DNA from: Actinomadura xylanilytica
GTDB taxonomy: Bacteria > Actinomycetota > Actinomycetes > Streptosporangiales > Streptosporangiaceae
Assembly: GCF_030283145.1 (NCBI RefSeq)
Contig: NZ_JASNWE010000002.1
Span: 744,001 to 808,000, forward strand
Direction: 5' to 3'
Length of the DNA: 64,000 bases
Notes under the pieces: model-generated
What the model saw: the letters and a program-made list of their open reading frames with translations, nothing else
What the model was told of the DNA's origin: nothing
The model's database searches: none
Made by a program: the position numbers and the translations under genes
Part shown: positions 61,624-64,000 of the stretch, in pieces
Numbering within the stretch: position 1 is the first letter of the stretch
How the letters are laid out: every line of letters starts with the position of its first letter

Positions 61624-62211
61624 TTAGAACGGCGGGTCGTCGGAGAAGCCTCCGCCGCCACCGCCGCCACCGCCGGTCGCCCAGGGGTCGTCGGCCGGGG
61701 CGCCGCCCCCACCGGGACCGCCCTGGCCGCCTTGGCCGCCTTGGCCGCCGCCCTGACCGCCGCCGAAGCCGCCGCCCCCACCGGAGCCGCCGCCAAAGCC
61801 GCCGCCCTGACCGCCGCCGCCGAACCCGCCGCCTCCGCCGCCCTGCCGCTGGGTCTTGTTGACCTTGGCGGTGGCGTTGCGCAGCGACGGGCCGACCTCG
61901 TCGACCTCGATCTCGTAGACGGTGCGCTTCTCACCCTCGCGGGTTTCGTAGGAGCGCTGCTTGAGGCGTCCCTGCACGATCACCCGCATGCCGCGCTGGA
62001 GGCTCTCGGCGCAGTTCTCCGCCGCCTGCCGCCAGACGTTGCAGGTCAGGAACAGGGCCTCGCCGTCCTTCCAGTCGTTCGACTGGCGGTCGAAGAACCG
62101 CGGCGTCGAGGCCAGGCGGAACGACGCGACCGCCTGGCCGCTGGAGGTGAAGCGCAGATTCGGGTCCTCGACGAGGTTCCCGACGATCGTGATTACGGTG
62201 TCGCCTGCCAT
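61624..62211 (-). CDS. ssb: single-stranded DNA-binding protein
   Basis: 195 residues. The OB fold is at about 1-115 ([48 protein letters not shown]). A Gly-rich linker (about 120-185) follows, and then the acidic tip SDDPPF that recruits repair and replication partners. The linker is encoded by long GC-rich repeats and is likely variable between strains. It lies between rpsF and rpsR. Confidence 0.97.
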   Translation of the reverse strand: MAGDTVITIVGNLVEDPNLRFTSSGQAVASFRLASTPRFFDRQSNDWKDGEALFLTCNVWRQAAENCAESLQRGMRVIVQGRLKQRSYETREGEKRTVYEIEVDEVGPSLRNATAKVNKTQRQGGGGGGFGGGGQGGGFGGGSGGGGGFGGGQGGGQGGQGGQGGPGGGGAPADDPWATGGGGGGGGGFSDDPPF

Positions 62212-62249
62212 GGGGCTCGCTCCGGCTGACGTGAGGGCTGAGCCGGGGC

Positions 62250-62540
62250 TCAGTGCACCTCGGGGCGGATGACCTTGGTACGGAGGATCGACTCGCTCAG
62301 GTTGAGCTGACGGTCGAGCTCCTTGACCGTGGCAGGCTCAGCCGACAGGTCGACCACCGCGTAGATGCCTTCGGACTTCTTCTGAATCTCGTACGCCAGG
62401 CGCCTGCGGCCCCAGACGTCGACCTTCTCAACGCTGCCGCCGTCGTCCTTGACGACCTTCAGGAACGGGTCGAGGGCCGCGCTGGCGGTGCGCTCGTCGA
62501 TGGCGGGGTCGAGAATCGTCATGAGTTCGTAACGACGCAT
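62250..62540 (-). CDS. rpsF: 30S ribosomal protein S6
   Basis: 96 residues: [40 protein letters not shown] and the end [18 protein letters not shown]. First gene of the operon, with AGAGGAGG before ATG 62540. On the minus strand a TAGCCT (62659-62664) could be the operon's -10. The leader of about 110 nt may carry S6/S18 autoregulation, but no structure could be confirmed. Confidence 0.97.
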   Translation of the reverse strand: MRRYELMTILDPAIDERTASAALDPFLKVVKDDGGSVEKVDVWGRRRLAYEIQKKSEGIYAVVDLSAEPATVKELDRQLNLSESILRTKVIRPEVH

Positions 62541-62748
62541 GCTGTCCCTACCTCCTCTGGACTGATGCGGTCACGGTCTCTCCGTGACAGGAGGGCTGTT
62601 GCGTCTCCCGCGGCGGTGTTGATCCGGATCGCCGGGACTCCGGCCGCGAGACCGATACAGGCTACCAAGAGTTGGCAGCGTGCGAGCCGTATCCACGTGC
62701 CGCCGGACCGGCCGGACCAGGCCCGGCCCCGGGCGCGCGGGGGCATTG

Positions 62749-62913
62749 TCAGCGCCGGGCGCCGGCCGGTGCGGCCTTCGCGCAGCGCCGGCGTTCCAGC
62801 TCGGCCATGATGTCGGCCATGCGGGCCCGCATCCTGGCCGCCTGGGTCGTCAGCAACGACAGCTCCTCGACGAGCTCCGCGTCACCGATGACCGCCAGCT
62901 CACTCTCCCTCAC
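62749..62913 (-). CDS. small helical protein, 54 aa
   Basis: Reads VRESELAVIGDAELVEELSL, then LTTQAARMRARMADIMAELE and RRRCAKAAPAGARR. One long coiled-coil-like helix with a basic tail. GTG 62913 follows AGGAGG by 8 bases. Short enough to be missed; no family recognised. It points toward the rpsF operon on the same strand, about 200 bases upstream of it. Confidence 0.62.
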   Translation of the reverse strand: MRESELAVIGDAELVEELSLLTTQAARMRARMADIMAELERRRCAKAAPAGARR

Positions 62914-63133
62914 CGTGTGCACCTCCTGCCTCTCCCCGCTTCCCCTCGGGGCGGACCGAGATCGCTGTTCTCGAATCCGTGTTCGACGGTACCGGCTGCG
63001 GCCGACATTATCCGCCCGACCCGAGCCGATTGGCCGCCCGTTCCGCCGGGAATCCCTCTGTGGGCGCGGTTCGCCCGTCCGGCGATCCGCCCCTGGCCCG
63101 GAACGCGCACCACGCACCGGAGGGAGCACCCCG

Positions 63134-63439
63134 ATGTCACACCAGGCAGCCGAGGGGGATCGACCGGCCATCGACATCGACGGCGGGGTCCGGCGACATC
63201 CGCTGGAGAGCGCGCTGTCGGTCGTCGCGATCACGGTGGGGCTGCTCGCGCTGATCCTCGGCGCCATCCCGCCGACCCACTTCTTCGGCGCGGTCGCCGG
63301 CGTGATCGGCCTCCCGATCGCGCTCTACTCGCAGATGGTGTCGGCGACGACCAACGAGCGCTGGCTGAACGTGATCGGCATGGTCGCCTCGTTCGTGGGC
63401 ACCGGCTTCGCCCTCCGACACGGCGGCTTCGGCATCTGA
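63134..63439 (+). CDS. small membrane protein, 101 aa
   Basis: Three hydrophobic stretches: VVAITVGLLALILGAI, FFGAVAGVIGLPIALYSQMV and VIGMVASFVGTGFALR. The N-terminal 25 residues are cytoplasmic and Asp/Arg-rich. ATG 63134 has GGAGGGAG upstream. Function unknown. Divergent from the 54-residue gene. Confidence 0.82.
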   Translation: MSHQAAEGDRPAIDIDGGVRRHPLESALSVVAITVGLLALILGAIPPTHFFGAVAGVIGLPIALYSQMVSATTNERWLNVIGMVASFVGTGFALRHGGFGI

Positions 63440-63465
63440 CCGGGCGGGGCACGGCCGGGCGGAGC

Positions 63466-63471
63466 TAGTCT
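63466..63471 (+). promoter_or_regulatory. -10 element of leaderless nfo
   Basis: TAGTCT lies 7 nt before ATG 63479. Confidence 0.6.
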
Positions 63472-63478
63472 CGTTGGC

Positions 63479-64000
63479 ATGCGCATCGGAGCCCACGTCG
63501 ATCAGACCAATCCGCTCGACAGTGCCCGCGCCATCGGGGCCGACGTCGTCCAGTTCTTCCTGGGCGACCCGCAGGGCTGGAAGAAGCCCGTCCTGCCCGA
63601 GGGCGTCGAGGCGGTCCGCGACTCCGACGTGGACGTCTTCGTGCACGCCCCGTACACGATCAACGTGGCGACCTCCAACAACCGGATCCGCATCCCCAGC
63701 CGCAAGAACCTGACCCAGCAACTGGAGGCGGCGGCCTCGATCGGCGCCAAGGGGCTGATCGTGCACGGCGGCCACGTGCTCAAGGACGACGACCCCGAGA
63801 CGGGGTTCGAGAACTGGCGCAAGGTGTTCGAGCGGATCGACCTCCCGATCCCGGTCCTGATCGAGAACACCGCCGGCGGCGGCAACGCGATGGCGCGCCG
63901 GTTCGACCGGATCGCCCGGCTGTGGGAGGTGCTGTCGGGGGTGCCGGGCCTGGACGGCAAGCTCGGCTTCTGCCTCGACACCTGCCACGCGCACGCGGCG
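63479..64000 (+). CDS. nfo: endonuclease IV, truncated by window edge
   Basis: First 174 codons of an AP endonuclease/TIM-barrel protein: MRIGAHVDQTNPLDSARAIG, FLGDPQGWKKPVLPEG, VFVHAPYTINVATSNNRIR, LIVHGGHVLKDDDPETGF, VLIENTAGGGNAMARRFDRI, GFCLDTCHAHAA. The metal ligands H (VHAPY), H (VHGGH), E (LIENT), D and H (LDTCHAHA) are in order. The enzyme cuts DNA at abasic sites in base excision repair. Start by TAGTCT-N7-ATG. The remainder lies beyond the window. Confidence 0.95.
   Translation, partial: MRIGAHVDQTNPLDSARAIGADVVQFFLGDPQGWKKPVLPEGVEAVRDSDVDVFVHAPYTINVATSNNRIRIPSRKNLTQQLEAAASIGAKGLIVHGGHVLKDDDPETGFENWRKVFERIDLPIPVLIENTAGGGNAMARRFDRIARLWEVLSGVPGLDGKLGFCLDTCHAHAA

Noticed and set aside
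61660..61860. GCC/CCG-rich repeats resembling a minisatellite
   Set aside because: Explained by the Gly-rich linker of ssb.

Overview
The window is chromosomal DNA from a high-GC filamentous-type actinomycete. The evidence is a very high G+C with strong third-position bias, a WhiB-family gene, GTG starts, leaderless promoters (TANNNT followed 6-7 nt later by ATG/GTG), an actinobacterial gene order and a C+ type S18. The gene content fits Streptosporangiales/Thermomonosporaceae (Actinomadura-like), but the genus is an inference. Most of the window is core DNA of the kind that lies near oriC: dnaX-ybaB-recR-ask, rpsF-ssb-rpsR-rplI, dnaB and a parS site. dnaA and oriC themselves are not in view.

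Layout. 0.1-8 kb: the conserved block of two ArsA-like ATPases, wblA/whiB4, a PASTA-containing class A PBP (ponA2-like), a YqeY protein and a metallophosphoesterase, then a methyltransferase. 8-11 kb: a tRNA-Pro gene with the dead remains of a tyrosine integrase (old integrative-element scar), a small secreted SH3-like protein, a DUF1737 protein and an intergenic stretch with three perfect hairpins. 11-19.7 kb: a MacB-type ABC exporter, small membrane and lipoprotein genes, a MerR regulator, an S9 peptidase, a secreted M15-like protein, a TetR regulator and a SnoaL-like protein. 19.8-26.8 kb: ask, a TPR-like gene, DUF5063, recR, ybaB, dnaX and the 4.5S SRP RNA, all on the minus strand. 26.8-38.7 kb: DUF952, two tRNA-Ser genes, a CynX-type MFS transporter with its FadR-type regulator, an XRE-TPR regulator, PH-domain and small proteins, upp, the tadA cluster, and an EamA/B3-B4/XRE-cupin module. 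38.8-49.6 kb: a second dnaN, alkylation repair (ogt plus Ada-AlkA), an EmrE-type exporter, an SDR-MFS operon with a divergent XRE regulator, a HemK-like methyltransferase, an orphan Imm21 gene and a WD40 gene fragment. 49.6-53 kb: a second MacB-type ABC exporter preceded by a four-copy 11-bp direct repeat. 53.3-64 kb: dnaB interrupted by two inteins, a DnaA-box cluster, a MATE exporter, a Tat amidase, parS, rplI-rpsR-ssb-rpsF, small proteins and a truncated nfo.

How it works together. Replication and repair dominate (dnaX, dnaB, ssb, a second dnaN, recR, ogt, ada-alkA, nfo), with cell-envelope functions (ponA2-like PBP, amidase, M15-like protein, ABC/MATE/MFS exporters) and translation (rpsF/R, rplI, tRNAs, tadA). 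The most unusual object is dnaB. One intein sits inside the Walker A P-loop, has the class 3 (W-C-T) signature with Ala at position 1 and has lost the acidic endonuclease residues. The other is a class 1 intein with an intact-looking LAGLIDADG endonuclease. Other items of note are the parS palindrome between rplI and the amidase gene, the 11-bp repeat operator, the integrase scar and several small genes under 60 codons. No CRISPR array, rRNA or complete insertion sequence was seen.
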